DNA of 64,000 nt from Clostridiales bacterium DTU070 (GCA_001513105.1 LFSH01000005.1:1-64000); one strand, 5' to 3'. Numbered from the stretch's first letter, positions 1 through 10,002 are shown. Translations and numbers: made by a program. Notes: a model not told the origin generated them from the letters alone.

Positions 1-89
1 CAGCATTGTTCAGAGAAAATTTTTCAGAGGTTGTGTCACATATGTTTGACTTCTCTAGAAGAAGAATGACCCGAAAAGAAACAGATAAG

Positions 90-119
90 TTGACACATGA
101 CATTATGCTGTGTTAAAAT
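90..119 (+). promoter_or_regulatory. Sigma-A-type promoter of the rplU operon
   Basis: TTGACA lies at 90-95 and TAAAAT at 114-119, with an 18-base spacer. A TGT directly before the -10 gives an extended -10. Transcription would start near 126 and leave a leader of about 75 nt before rplU. The assignment rests on consensus match and position only. Confidence 0.75.
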
Positions 120-125
120 ATAACG

Positions 126-202
126 GTTACCGCACACAGAAAGGGCTTAAATGCGTTATCGCTCCCTTTCGTGGCGAGTCAGGGTAAGAGGAGGTGCTCA
201 TT
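126..202 (+). promoter_or_regulatory. Candidate ribosomal protein L21 leader
   Basis: The 5' UTR between the promoter and rplU carries two small hairpins: GCG/CGC around the TTAT at 154-163, and CCCT...AGGG at 165-184. Firmicutes commonly carry an autoregulatory L21 leader at this place. The position and the compact structure fit such a leader, but I cannot run a covariance search, so the family name is an inference. Confidence 0.45.
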
Positions 203-514
203 GTGTACGCAGTAATTGAAACCGGCGGAAAACAGTACAAGGTTCAGGAAGGCGATGTTCTCTTTCTTGAGAAGATTTCTTCAGAAGAAGGCGAAACTGT
301 AGTTTTTGACAAGGTTCTTGCTGTGTCCGAAGGTGAAGAGTTTACAGTAGGCACACCGACAGTTGAGGGAGCTTCTGTAACCGCCAAGGTACTCGGCCAT
401 GGGAAAGGCAGGAAAATTATTGTCTTCAAGTATAAGCCGAAGAAAAACTACAGAAGGAAGCAGGGACACAGACAGCCATACACGAAAGTACAGATTGAAA
501 AGATAAACGCATAA
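203..514 (+). CDS. rplU: 50S ribosomal protein L21
   Basis: Structural protein of the large ribosomal subunit that binds 23S rRNA. The 103-residue product begins [14 protein letters not shown] and ends in the basic [17 protein letters not shown] region typical of L21. A GTG at 194 would lengthen the protein, but it lies inside the Shine-Dalgarno AGGAGGTG (189-196). The GTG at 203 is therefore the start, with six bases of spacing and the usual family length. It is first in the rplU-prp-rpmA operon and its stop overlaps the prp start by one base (TAATG). Confidence 0.97.
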   Translation: MYAVIETGGKQYKVQEGDVLFLEKISSEEGETVVFDKVLAVSEGEEFTVGTPTVEGASVTAKVLGHGKGRKIIVFKYKPKKNYRRKQGHRQPYTKVQIEKINA

Positions 515-843
515 TGATTAAGGCAGTTATTTTTCACGATGCCCTGGGAAGAATAAAGGGTTTTAAAGTTAAAGGACACGCAGGATACAGTGAAGCCGGA
601 AAAGATATAGTTTGCTCAGCTGTGACAGCCATAGTTTTTACAACGTTGGGCAGCCTGGAGGAACAGGTTGGCTTCAAGGATTATAAGGAGTCCGATGGCT
701 TCATAGAATGTAAAGTCCCTGAGAGTCTTGGAGAAAGTGAGAGTTATATTGCGGATATAATACTGAGGACGCTGGAGATAGGATTGAGGCAAATCGAGCT
801 TGATTACAGTGAATATATCCAGGTTTATTACGAGGAGGTGTAG
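514..843 (+). CDS. prp: Ribosomal-processing cysteine protease Prp
   Basis: Small (109 aa) cysteine protease of the YsxB/Prp family. It removes the N-terminal extension of L27 in Firmicutes and related phyla, a step essential for ribosome function in Staphylococcus aureus. The catalytic dyad is visible: His22 in [14 protein letters not shown] and Cys34 at its end. It sits between rplU and rpmA, the invariant location in these bacteria, and overlaps rplU by one base. Its substrate is encoded immediately downstream. A second protein in this window, FlhB, carries the same recognition-like motif (see findings). Confidence 0.95.
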   Translation: MIKAVIFHDALGRIKGFKVKGHAGYSEAGKDIVCSAVTAIVFTTLGSLEEQVGFKDYKESDGFIECKVPESLGESESYIADIILRTLEIGLRQIELDYSEYIQVYYEEV

Positions 844-845
844 AC

Positions 846-1124
846 ATGATAAGGGTAAATTTGCAGTTCTTCGCACAGAAAAAGGGTGTGGGCAGCACCA
901 AAAACGGTCGTGACAGTGAGTCTAAACGACTTGGTGTTAAAAGAGCAGACGGCCAGTTTGTAAAAGCCGGAAATATCCTCGTTAGGCAGAGAGGTACAAA
1001 AATTCATCCCGGTGATAATGTAGGAAAAGGTTCGGACGATACATTGTATGCAAAGGCAGACGGAATTGTCAAGTTTGAACGGTTAGGAAAGACAAGGAAA
1101 AAGGTTAGTATTATTGTCGGATAG
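846..1124 (+). CDS. rpmA: 50S ribosomal protein L27 with cleavable N-terminal extension
   Basis: L27 reaches towards the peptidyl transferase centre through its N terminus. This 92-residue protein starts [16 protein letters not shown]. The first nine residues form the Firmicute-type extension ending LQFF, followed by Ala10, which would become the mature N terminus after Prp cleavage. The rest ([20 protein letters not shown]) is canonical L27. The start is two bases after the prp stop, with GAGGAGG as ribosome binding site. Confidence 0.97.
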   Translation: MIRVNLQFFAQKKGVGSTKNGRDSESKRLGVKRADGQFVKAGNILVRQRGTKIHPGDNVGKGSDDTLYAKADGIVKFERLGKTRKKVSIIVG

Positions 1125-1141
1125 AAAAAAGATCATTTAAT

Positions 1142-2487
<1,346 letters not shown>

Positions 2488-2525
2488 AAATCAGGTATTT
2501 TTAATATACCGGGAGTTGATAGGAA

Positions 2526-2816
2526 ATGCTTACAGGAAAGCAGAGAAGTTATCTGAGAAGTCTTGCAAATGTTATTCCCGCCATATTCCAAGTAGGGAAG
2601 GGCGGAATTTCAGACAATGTAATAAAACAGTTTGATGAAGCTCTTGAGGCAAGAGAGCTTGTAAAAGGCACAGTGCTGAAAAACTCGGAGTACAGTGCAA
2701 GGGAAGTTTGCGAAGAACTGGCAGAAGCGCTTGGGGCGGAAATTGTACAGGTTATCGGAAACCGTTTCGTACTGTACAGGGAATCGAAGGAAAGCAAGGT
2801 AATCCAGCTGCCGTAA
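2526..2816 (+). CDS. yhbY: YhbY-family CRM-domain RNA-binding protein
   Basis: Small (96 aa) single-domain RNA-binding protein of the CRM/YhbY family, which associates with pre-50S particles. It opens MLTGKQRSYLRSLAN and has the conserved GKGG loop near residues 23-26, in the position of the family's GxxG RNA-contact motif. It follows obgE by 38 bases, as in many Firmicutes. The nadD-yqeK-rsfS genes that often come next are absent here, and a minus-strand block begins instead. Confidence 0.93.
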   Translation: MLTGKQRSYLRSLANVIPAIFQVGKGGISDNVIKQFDEALEARELVKGTVLKNSEYSAREVCEELAEALGAEIVQVIGNRFVLYRESKESKVIQLP

Positions 2817-2872
2817 CCGGCAGCATTGTTCCATGTATGACTTACGTGCCTTCAAAAACTCCCTGTACACAG

Positions 2873-2903
2873 GATTCGGATAGGGGACATCCGAATCTTT
2901 ATC
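2873..2903 (+). terminator. Hairpin between convergent yhbY and the minus-strand genes
   Basis: GATTCGGAT (2873-2881) pairs perfectly with ATCCGAATC (2889-2897) around a seven-base loop. A T-rich tail (TTTATCCTTT) follows on the + strand. It lies between two convergent genes and abuts the stop of the minus-strand pseudogene, so it may serve either direction. Confidence 0.55.
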
Positions 2904-3173
2904 CTTTATGTTTCTGTTTTTTGGCCATATATTCAAGTTTATCAAGTTTATTCTCAATTTCCTTAATCTTTTGTTCTATCATGTCATACCGGGTTATTGC
3001 ATAGCCCTCTGTCAGCCTTTCTGTCTCCTTCTGCAGGACAAACAGATTTCTGTCCATAACGGTCCTGTCGTTTTCACGCCCACAGAACCGGGATACTTGC
3101 CCTGGGCTTGGTACCGGGCATTGAACAGAACGGGATCGTTGAGGTAATATCTCTTCAATTCTTCCCTGTTCAT
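2899..3173 (-). pseudogene. Small unknown gene interrupted by a one-base frameshift
   Basis: Reading starts at an ATG (3173-3171), one base after the stop of the upstream minus-strand gene and with GGAGGA as ribosome binding site. It begins MNREELKRYYLNDPVLFNARY, then leaves frame after KYPG. The next frame continues as convincing coding sequence (RENDRTVMDRNLFVLQKETE..., then a lysine-rich, probably coiled-coil C terminus) to a TAA at 2899-2901. Adding one base to the CCGGG run at 3088-3092 restores a single frame of about 91 residues through KYPGFCGREN. The total of 275 bases is one short of a whole number of codons. It may be a real lesion or a sequencing error. I do not recognise the family. 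Confidence 0.75.
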
Positions 3174-3174
3174 A

Positions 3175-3651
3175 TTAATCCTCCGGGTATCTATAGAATA
3201 TGTTTAAATCAGGAGCCTGCATAATTTTCGCAGTAAATATTCCGCCATTTACATCTGAAAAGTTTATTAAACCGTCAAACCAATAATCCGCCTTTCCTGT
3301 TATCTTCCGGACATAATCGGCATACCCGTCTTCTATATCCATGTATTCCAATACACCCACTCCTCTTGCTATCCAAGCGGTGGCATTGTCAAGTTTCATT
3401 ACAATATCGGTTATTCTTGCATCTTCCGGATTTTCATCTTTAAATTCAAAACCCACTGTCATAAAGACAGAATGTCCGCGGTCCTCAAAGGTGTGCATCA
3501 TGGCATTTACACGATCATACACTGCATTATCATAGAACAGCTTTTCAATACCTTCCTGAGCCAGCAGTTCCTTCCTCGTCATGCCATGCCGTATCACATA
3601 TTTGTCCCCGATATGCAAATCTCCAGTTTTAATGTCCAAATGCAGTTCCAT
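3175..3651 (-). CDS. Hypothetical protein (158 aa), unknown function
   Basis: Soluble acidic protein with no signal peptide or membrane segment. It begins MELHLDIKTGDLHIGDKYV, a region of alternating charge that looks beta-rich, and ends NIFYRYPED. I see no catalytic motif. Codon use looks normal and an in-frame stop follows. It is translationally coupled, one base apart, to the small frameshifted gene downstream, so the two are probably an operon and may act together. Size and pairing would fit an accessory cassette such as an immunity-type protein, but no sequence feature supports that and I assign no function. Confidence 0.7.
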   Translation of the reverse strand: MELHLDIKTGDLHIGDKYVIRHGMTRKELLAQEGIEKLFYDNAVYDRVNAMMHTFEDRGHSVFMTVGFEFKDENPEDARITDIVMKLDNATAWIARGVGVLEYMDIEDGYADYVRKITGKADYWFDGLINFSDVNGGIFTAKIMQAPDLNIFYRYPED

Positions 3652-3929
3652 AATGAATTCCTCCCGGCATACTCGCTGTGTTTTAACTGATTTATAGTTA
3701 GCTTTATAGTATATGGAAAAAGAACTGTTTTATATTTCTATTATTTACCATTATAGAATAGTGCCAATCGTTGTCAATATTACTTTATTTTCAATTTCGA
3801 AGTCTTGATTATATAAAATCATGGCAAATATCTTTTCCTAATCGGATAAGCCCTCCGGAGGCTGTATAACCATTAGTACTGTTGGTTTGGAAATGACTGT
3901 CATGAGAAATTGAAGAAAAAACGGAAATA

Positions 3930-5216
3930 CTACAATTTCAATATAATCAGCTCTTGAAAAAACATGTTATCGATTACAGAGGTTTTTAAATGGGCATGGG
4001 GGTAGAGGGACAGTATTCTGTTCAGGTTATACAGTCCAAACCCCCTGTTTTTGCCTTTTGTTGAATATCCTCGTTTGCCGATAAGGGTCATGTCCGGTAA
4101 CTGGCAGTAAGTGTTCCCGATTAGTATGGAAATATGGGTTTTGTCTGATTCCATTCCCAGGTGCAGTTCATTCCGGGTTGAGTTTTCACACGCTTCGATG
4201 GCATTGTCAAGCAGAATTCCTATTATTCTTGCGAGATCGGAAGGAGCAATATTGCAAATATAAATATCGTTAAATATACTTACAAACATCTTTATGTTTT
4301 TCCTTGAAGCCTGATCCAGTTTTGAGAATATAATGCCCTTCAATGCCGGGTTTTGAATATGCCTCAGCGAGAGTGCAAAGCTGCTTTGAGTATTCCTGCA
4401 ATAGTCTTTCAGCACATATTTGCCGAGGTATTCCCGTAACTCGCTGATGCGGTTGTCATCCAGGTATCCGTTGATGGATAAAAGAATATTTGAAAAATCG
4501 TGTTTCAAACTTATTAAATTATCGCACAATTCCTCGATTGTCCGGGTATACCTGCTAAGCTGCTTGTATTTCCGGTTCCTGTACTCCAACCGCATTTTAC
4601 TGCCCAGGGAAAGGATGAATAATAACAGGATGAAGACAGTTGCCTTATACCCTAAATTCCACAGGTAAACCTTTTCGAAATCAGTACCTGATATAATGTA
4701 AATGTTTAGGGCAATATTAACCGATGCAAGGAGCAAAACGTAAATAACTGTGCTTTTCGTGACGGTTCTGCCTGTTGCTCTTTTCCTGGTGAAACTGGTA
4801 AACGCAATTAACACAGCAACTATAAAAAGAAAGAACAGAATTCTTAAAACAGTTTGCATAAAACCGCCAAAGGATGCAAAATCACCAGTATGATATTTAT
4901 TCATAACTGTACGAACAGCCAGTTCTCCAAAAAGAATAATAAAATCGCTTACCACAGACAATGCAAATGCCTCTGCAATACTGAGCCTGTAAACATAAAA
5001 GGTACACAGCGGCAATAAAAACAGAACTACCGGGTAGTAAAGGCAGGAATCCTGTATTAAAATCCCGGATGAAAGAATAATCAGGAACGATATGGCAAAC
5101 AGTTTTAAGCAAACCGGTTTTGAGCGCCTTGCATTTTTGGAATTCAGGTATATTACTGTGAGAACATGGACCAGGGAAAAAGTCAAAGCTGCAGTCAGAC
5201 TGTCAAAGTCTGACAT
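3930..5216 (-). CDS. AgrC-like sensor histidine kinase (GHKL family)
   Basis: Membrane sensor kinase of 428 residues. About six hydrophobic segments fill residues 5-210, as in peptide-sensing AgrC/ComD/BlpH kinases. A cytoplasmic domain follows with phosphoacceptor His239 in LKHDFSNILLSINGYLDD, an N box (GILLDNAIEAC) and a short G box (STKGKNRGFGLYNL). The reading frame overlaps the end of the response regulator gene by 14 bases and has AAGGAG upstream of its ATG. No agrB or agrD lies next to it, so its ligand is unknown. A non-peptide signal is possible. Confidence 0.85.
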   Translation of the reverse strand: MSDFDSLTAALTFSLVHVLTVIYLNSKNARRSKPVCLKLFAISFLIILSSGILIQDSCLYYPVVLFLLPLCTFYVYRLSIAEAFALSVVSDFIILFGELAVRTVMNKYHTGDFASFGGFMQTVLRILFFLFIVAVLIAFTSFTRKRATGRTVTKSTVIYVLLLASVNIALNIYIISGTDFEKVYLWNLGYKATVFILLLFILSLGSKMRLEYRNRKYKQLSRYTRTIEELCDNLISLKHDFSNILLSINGYLDDNRISELREYLGKYVLKDYCRNTQSSFALSLRHIQNPALKGIIFSKLDQASRKNIKMFVSIFNDIYICNIAPSDLARIIGILLDNAIEACENSTRNELHLGMESDKTHISILIGNTYCQLPDMTLIGKRGYSTKGKNRGFGLYNLNRILSLYPHAHLKTSVIDNMFFQELIILKL

Positions 5217-5955
5217 GGGACATCAGCTCCTTCCATCTTGGCCTTGATACATCACAGATTTTACTGTCCGCCATTATAACCGAATAGGTCTGCCTGTTTA
5301 TGCAGAACTTCTTAATATGCTTGGTGTTTATTATGTACGAGCGGTGGCATTGGAAAAAACGGCTGTCAAGCTCTTTAATCAGATCTTTCATTGAATAGCG
5401 AAATTCAATACAGGTATGATCAATCAATATGCAGTAAATGAACCTGCAGCCCGGCCTTGTTTCAAAATACAGGATATCGCTTAAATTAACCGTGTGAATA
5501 CCGCTCGTGCTTCTTAGCGTTATCTGGTTCCGTACTTTCAGACTGTCTATTCTTACAGACTCTGAGACAATGGTATCAAGGCATTCACGGATACGTTTTT
5601 CTAAATCCTCTTCCTGTTTGAATATGCAGTCCAGCGCCTTGATTTTATACCTGAAAACCTTAAGACTTAATTCAGGGTGGGATGTTATTATTATAAAATA
5701 TGCCATGACATCAACTTTCCGGATTTGTTTTGCAAGAGTAAGCCCGGTTCTGTTCCCTTCGTTAAGGATAATATCGATTAAGAATACGTTAACATGACCG
5801 GTATTGGCTTCTGCAAATTCAATGGCCTCATCAAAATTCTCCGATAAGAGTTTTATGCTGTAATCCAGCTTTTTTTCACCGGCATACTCTGATATTATTT
5901 TCTGAATCATAATCCCTGTCGTGATATTATCTTCACAGATCACAAAATTGTACAT
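5203..5955 (-). CDS. AgrA/LytTR-type response regulator
   Basis: Two-component response regulator of 250 residues. The N-terminal receiver has Glu8, Asp9 and the phospho-accepting Asp61 in FLIDIILNE. The C-terminal LytTR DNA-binding domain lies at about 140-245, with FQCHRSYIINTKHIKKF typical of this fold. An ATG nine bases upstream (5964) sits against the AAAGGAT ribosome binding site. The ATG at 5955 is better spaced and matches AgrA-type N termini (MYNFVICEDN). It is the first gene of a two-gene minus-strand operon with the AgrC-like kinase. Target promoters are not identifiable here. Confidence 0.88.
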   Translation of the reverse strand: MYNFVICEDNITTGIMIQKIISEYAGEKKLDYSIKLLSENFDEAIEFAEANTGHVNVFLIDIILNEGNRTGLTLAKQIRKVDVMAYFIIITSHPELSLKVFRYKIKALDCIFKQEEDLEKRIRECLDTIVSESVRIDSLKVRNQITLRSTSGIHTVNLSDILYFETRPGCRFIYCILIDHTCIEFRYSMKDLIKELDSRFFQCHRSYIINTKHIKKFCINRQTYSVIMADSKICDVSRPRWKELMSHVRL

Positions 5956-6279
5956 TTTTATCATCCTTTTATGAAATAGTAATTTTCATAAAAGTTTCAG
6001 CGTACAAATTATGTATAATGATTAGTAAGTATGTAAAAAAATTAAAAGATATTGGGATATTTTAAATTATACTCATAAATAATAAAAGATCAACTAAAAA
6101 ATGGTTGACAATATTAATTATGGTAAAGCTATTTGCGGTTATTTCGCTTGACAACTCCCGGATATTATAATAAACATGCGGAAATGTAATGTATTCGTAT
6201 TTACTTATTTTGTTATATTATTTAGTAACCGGAACTTGGTTCGAATGCAGGAGTACATTTTCGGAAGGTTGGTTTACAA
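5956..6279. other. AT-rich divergent intergenic region
   Basis: This 324-base gap lies between the minus-strand regulator and the + strand hydrolase gene. It is very AT-rich and carries no convincing ORF; I looked for an agrD-like peptide on both strands and saw none. It must hold the promoters of both flanking genes. One + strand candidate is listed separately. Confidence 0.6.
6148..6176 (+). promoter_or_regulatory. Candidate promoter of the hydrolase gene
   Basis: TTGACA (6148-6153) and TAAACA (6171-6176) are 17 bases apart, about 100 bases upstream of the start at 6280. The -35 is perfect and the -10 is weak. A second TTGACA at 6105-6110 lacks a good -10. Confidence 0.4.
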
Positions 6280-7359
6280 ATGAGAAGACGCAGAAACCTT
6301 AAAAAGAAAAGCGCAAACATTCTGGCAGCATTGATATTGCTGTTTTTGCTGTTATGTACTGCCTATGTCCTGAAAAACTTAAACAGTTCGAATAATACAG
6401 GAGGTTCGGGAAATTATTTTCAGGGCCCGACGGCAGCACCTTCATTAACTGCAATTCAATCACCAACGCCCGTTACAACGCAGGATCCCTGGATTCCATC
6501 AACTCTGACACCTGAACCGGATGTAACTTCCATACCAACCGCAGTACCAACACCGCTTCCGACAGCAGGGCCGGGTTCTGAGCCTGAAGCTGTTCCCCGA
6601 ACCATCGAAGAGTTGAAAAAAGATCTTGAGGAGTATATTTCCCGGCAGGAAGGAAGGTACGGTTTATATTTCATAAACCTTTCAACGGGTGAGGAATTCG
6701 GTATCAACGATAAGGAACGGTTTATAGCTGCAAGCACTACGAAGCTGCCCCTGAACCTTTTGCTGTATAAAAAAATAGCCGCCGGTGAAATAGACTTTAA
6801 TGACAAACTTGTTTATTTTGAAGAGGATTTCGAACCCGGAGCTGGAATTATTCAGAATTCTCCCTACGGAACCGAGTATACCGTCCGGGAGACGGCAAGG
6901 CTGTCGATTGTATACAGCGACAATTGCGGCATTAATATGATTATCCGCCTTCTTGGCATTGATAATATAAGGAAATTCATGCAGGATGTCGGCGGGGCAA
7001 TTAACTACGGTAACGATCACCGTTCCTGCCCGTATGATTTGGCTGTATACGCAAGGGAACTCTATCGCTTTTACCATGAAGAGCCTGAAATAGCGGGAAT
7101 CTTAATGGAGGATCTTCAGAATACGATGTGGAATGACAGGATTAACGCATTGCTTCCGAAAGATGTGAAAGTAGCCCATAAAATAGGCAATTTTCAAGGC
7201 GTCTGCAATGACGTTGGAATTGTTTTTGCAGAAGAACCCTATATTCTTGCAGTAATGAGCGAGGATGTAAATGAGTCCGCTGCTCTTAATGTTATTGCAC
7301 AAATGTCGAAAAAAATATATGATTATGTAGTTACCTCTCATAAATCGAAAGGGAACTAA
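6280..7359 (+). CDS. Membrane-anchored serine hydrolase, class A beta-lactamase-like fold
   Basis: A 359-residue surface protein. A basic N terminus and one hydrophobic segment (13-31) anchor it, followed by a Pro/Thr-rich linker (about 50-105). The extracellular penicillin-binding/beta-lactamase fold has the serine motif Ser152-Thr-Thr-Lys155, Ser213-Asp-Asn215 and Lys301-Ile-Gly303 in place of KTG. These define an active serine acyl-enzyme site, but substrate could be peptidoglycan peptides rather than antibiotics; many Clostridia carry such proteins without resistance. The next gene downstream has a similar anchor and linker, suggesting a common envelope role. Confidence 0.82.
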   Translation: MRRRRNLKKKSANILAALILLFLLLCTAYVLKNLNSSNNTGGSGNYFQGPTAAPSLTAIQSPTPVTTQDPWIPSTLTPEPDVTSIPTAVPTPLPTAGPGSEPEAVPRTIEELKKDLEEYISRQEGRYGLYFINLSTGEEFGINDKERFIAASTTKLPLNLLLYKKIAAGEIDFNDKLVYFEEDFEPGAGIIQNSPYGTEYTVRETARLSIVYSDNCGINMIIRLLGIDNIRKFMQDVGGAINYGNDHRSCPYDLAVYARELYRFYHEEPEIAGILMEDLQNTMWNDRINALLPKDVKVAHKIGNFQGVCNDVGIVFAEEPYILAVMSEDVNESAALNVIAQMSKKIYDYVVTSHKSKGN

Positions 7360-7387
7360 AGCATATGATTAATGGAGGATGTTCATA

Positions 7388-9124
7388 ATGAAAAGCAGAA
7401 AAGGAAAGGCTGTAATGCTGATAGTACCGGTAATATTACTGGTTGTATTAATTTTTGTTTACAGGCAGTTTAATATAAATAACGGCGGTGATGGAAACAA
7501 TAATGTACCATCTGCAACACCGACTTCAGAACCTACGCCGTTGATTTCACCAACACCTGAGGCGACGCCGACGCCTTCTCCCACACCCACACCCACGCCT
7601 ACACCCACACCAACCCCGGAGCCTACTCCTTCACCGGTAAGCGATCAGGCCGGCAATACAAGCGGGGATAAAATCAAGTACCAGGTTTTTTTGGGTACAA
7701 CCGCAGTATCAAATTACAAAAGTGCCGATCAGATTGTATTCGGTTCCGCTGAATCTTACAGTAAGATTGAAGGCATTACGACTTTCCGGGGAAATAATTA
7801 CAGGAATGGCGCGGCTTACGGGACCCGGAAAGTGGTTGAGAAAAAACTTGAAATAGTATGGACCTCTGATGAAATTCCGCTTCTGCATCCTCAATGGCCG
7901 GGTGTCGGCTGGACAGGCCAGCCCCTGATAGTGCATTGGCCGGAAAATGTTCGTAAAGTAATGAACCTGTACCCGGAATACAAGGACAGGGATTTTGTCG
8001 AAGTTATCCAGGGTACCCTTGGCGGGATTATATATTTCCTTGACCTTGAAACCGGAAAACCGACAAGACCCTCAATCAATATAGGCTTTCCCATTAAAGG
8101 CACGCCTACGGTTGACCCGCGCGGCTACCCTATTCTGTATACCGGAATGGGTGTTAACGATCTTGGAGGAGGCAGGACAAGTCCATGGAAATACAGGATT
8201 TTCAGCCTTATTGACAACAGCGAGATTTTTCATATACCGGGAAGGGATCCGAATACTTCAAGAACGTGGGGAGCTTTTGATTCAAGCGGCCTGGTGCATG
8301 CAGAAACCGATTCCCTTTTCGAATGCGGGGAAAACGGGCTGTTGTATAAGGTTAAGCTGAACACAAACTTTGATATTGAAACCGGGCAGTTATCCATGGA
8401 CCCTGAGGTGGTAAAATATCGGTACAGTAATATTTACAGGGACAGGCTCGGCATTGAGAATTCGCCGGTTATTTACAGGGACCTGATGTATTTCGCAGAC
8501 AACGGGGGAATGCTGCAGTGCCTTGATATTAACACCCTTAAGCCGAAATGGGCGTTCAACCTTGGCGATGATACCGATGCTTCCCTTGTGCTTGAAGAAA
8601 CTCCCGACGGTGTTTTCCTTTATACCGGAAACCAGGTGGACCGCCAGGGCAGAACAGGAGACTCTACCGTCCGTAAAATAAATGCATTGACCGGGGAACA
8701 GGTATGGTCCAGATCCTATAAATGCTATAATGACATTGAAAATGAGCTTAACGGCGGCGTGTTTGCAACACCTGTTGTCGGTACCGGGGATATTTCCAAT
8801 CTCGTTATCTTCAGCATTACGAAAACCGGAACGGAATGGGGCGGAAGGCTTGTTGCCCTTGACAAAGACACCGGGGAGGAAGTCTGGGCCAAGGTAATGA
8901 GCTACGGATGGTCAACCCCCGTGGTATTCCAGTCTGATGACGGGACAAGCTATATGATTTACTGTGATTCGGGCGGAAGAATGTACCTGATGGATCCTAA
9001 GACGGGTGAAACCCTTGATACAGTATCGGTCGAAAGGAATGTGGAGGCATCTCCCGCCATCTACAACGATATGGTAGTGGTGGGTTCCTACGCAAGAAAG
9101 ATATTCGGCATAAGAATTAAATGA
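7388..9124 (+). CDS. Membrane-anchored PQQ-like beta-propeller protein
   Basis: A 578-residue protein with an N-terminal hydrophobic anchor (about 8-24), a long alternating Thr-Pro linker (about 45-85) and an extracellular domain with repeated PQQ/BamB-like blades. Examples are GTLGGIIYFLDLETGKPT, GMLQCLDINTLKPKWAF and GRMYLMDPKTGETLDT. Such propellers usually act as binding scaffolds at the cell surface; no cofactor or enzyme site is evident. An ATG at 7379 lies against the GGAGG (7374-7378), so the ATG at 7388 is preferred. The stop overlaps the next gene (ATGA). Confidence 0.8.
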   Translation: MKSRKGKAVMLIVPVILLVVLIFVYRQFNINNGGDGNNNVPSATPTSEPTPLISPTPEATPTPSPTPTPTPTPTPTPEPTPSPVSDQAGNTSGDKIKYQVFLGTTAVSNYKSADQIVFGSAESYSKIEGITTFRGNNYRNGAAYGTRKVVEKKLEIVWTSDEIPLLHPQWPGVGWTGQPLIVHWPENVRKVMNLYPEYKDRDFVEVIQGTLGGIIYFLDLETGKPTRPSINIGFPIKGTPTVDPRGYPILYTGMGVNDLGGGRTSPWKYRIFSLIDNSEIFHIPGRDPNTSRTWGAFDSSGLVHAETDSLFECGENGLLYKVKLNTNFDIETGQLSMDPEVVKYRYSNIYRDRLGIENSPVIYRDLMYFADNGGMLQCLDINTLKPKWAFNLGDDTDASLVLEETPDGVFLYTGNQVDRQGRTGDSTVRKINALTGEQVWSRSYKCYNDIENELNGGVFATPVVGTGDISNLVIFSITKTGTEWGGRLVALDKDTGEEVWAKVMSYGWSTPVVFQSDDGTSYMIYCDSGGRMYLMDPKTGETLDTVSVERNVEASPAIYNDMVVVGSYARKIFGIRIK

Positions 9125-10002
9125 TTGGGGAAACAGGCATGATATGGTTTGGACCTTCAGGGAACTCTGAGAAGTTTTACGAAGACGGGAACAGGCATTC
9201 GTACCAGATGCCCGAATGGCTTAAGAACATGGGGCTTAATGCCTACGAGTACCAGTGCAACAAGGGTACAAACATAAAAAAGGAAACAGCGGAGAAAATA
9301 GGAGATGAAGCTAAGAAAGCAGGAATACGGCTGAGCATACACGCGCCGTACTATATAAACCTGTCAAGTGCGGAAGAATTAAAAAGGGAAAACTCGATCC
9401 AGTATATTTTGAACACCTGCCGGATAGCGAAATGGATGGGCGCCGACCGGATAATCATACACCCGGGGTCGGTCGGAAAACTGACAAGGGAAAAGGCAAT
9501 GATGACAGCCCTTCCCGTGCTCGCAGAGACAATAAGGAGGGCTGACAGCCAGGGATTTTCGGGTATAACATTATGCCCCGAGGTTTTGGATAAGATCAAT
9601 AATCTTGGTTCTCTTGATGAAGTTATAACCATGTGCGGTCTCGATGAACGGATGATCCCCTGCGTTGATTTCGGTCATATCCACGCAAGGACACTTGGTT
9701 CTCTTAAGGGGACTGATGACTACAATGCGATTTTTGATAAGATAGAAAACTCCCTTGGCACTGAAAGGGCAAGAAAACTTCATATTCATTTCAGCAGGAT
9801 TGAGTTTACCCAGGCAGGCGAGAAAAAGCATCATACACTGAAGGATACCGAATACGGCCCCGAGTTTGAAGATTTGGCAAGGGTGCTTGCAGAAAGAAAA
9901 GCAGAGCCAGTAATAATCTGCGAATCGAGGAACAGAATGGCCGAGGATGCAGTAATTATGAAAGAGATATACGAAAAAGTGAAAAATGAAATGAGTATTT
10001 AA
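9121..10002 (+). CDS. Endonuclease IV-like TIM-barrel protein
   Basis: AP-endonuclease family 2 (Nfo) protein, 293 residues, which would cut the backbone at abasic sites using a trinuclear zinc centre. The barrel motifs are in order: SIHAPYYINL, IIHPGSVG, CPEVLDK, VDFGHIHAR, HIHFSRIEF and ICESRN. They supply the His, Glu and Asp metal ligands. The ATG overlaps the previous stop by four bases. A second ATG at 9139 (MIWFGPSG) resembles family N termini more closely, so the true start could be there. Sugar-isomerase relatives share the fold, but the HPG and CPE motifs favour Nfo. Confidence 0.85.
   Translation: MIGETGMIWFGPSGNSEKFYEDGNRHSYQMPEWLKNMGLNAYEYQCNKGTNIKKETAEKIGDEAKKAGIRLSIHAPYYINLSSAEELKRENSIQYILNTCRIAKWMGADRIIIHPGSVGKLTREKAMMTALPVLAETIRRADSQGFSGITLCPEVLDKINNLGSLDEVITMCGLDERMIPCVDFGHIHARTLGSLKGTDDYNAIFDKIENSLGTERARKLHIHFSRIEFTQAGEKKHHTLKDTEYGPEFEDLARVLAERKAEPVIICESRNRMAEDAVIMKEIYEKVKNEMSI

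Noticed and set aside
1-89. End of an upstream gene at the left edge
   Set aside because: The short stretch has no recognisable protein sequence in any frame, so no partial CDS is called.
2708-3147. Plus-strand ORFs over the end of yhbY and the minus-strand small gene
   Set aside because: They are shadows of yhbY and of the frameshifted minus-strand gene, with unlikely cysteine/proline-rich composition.
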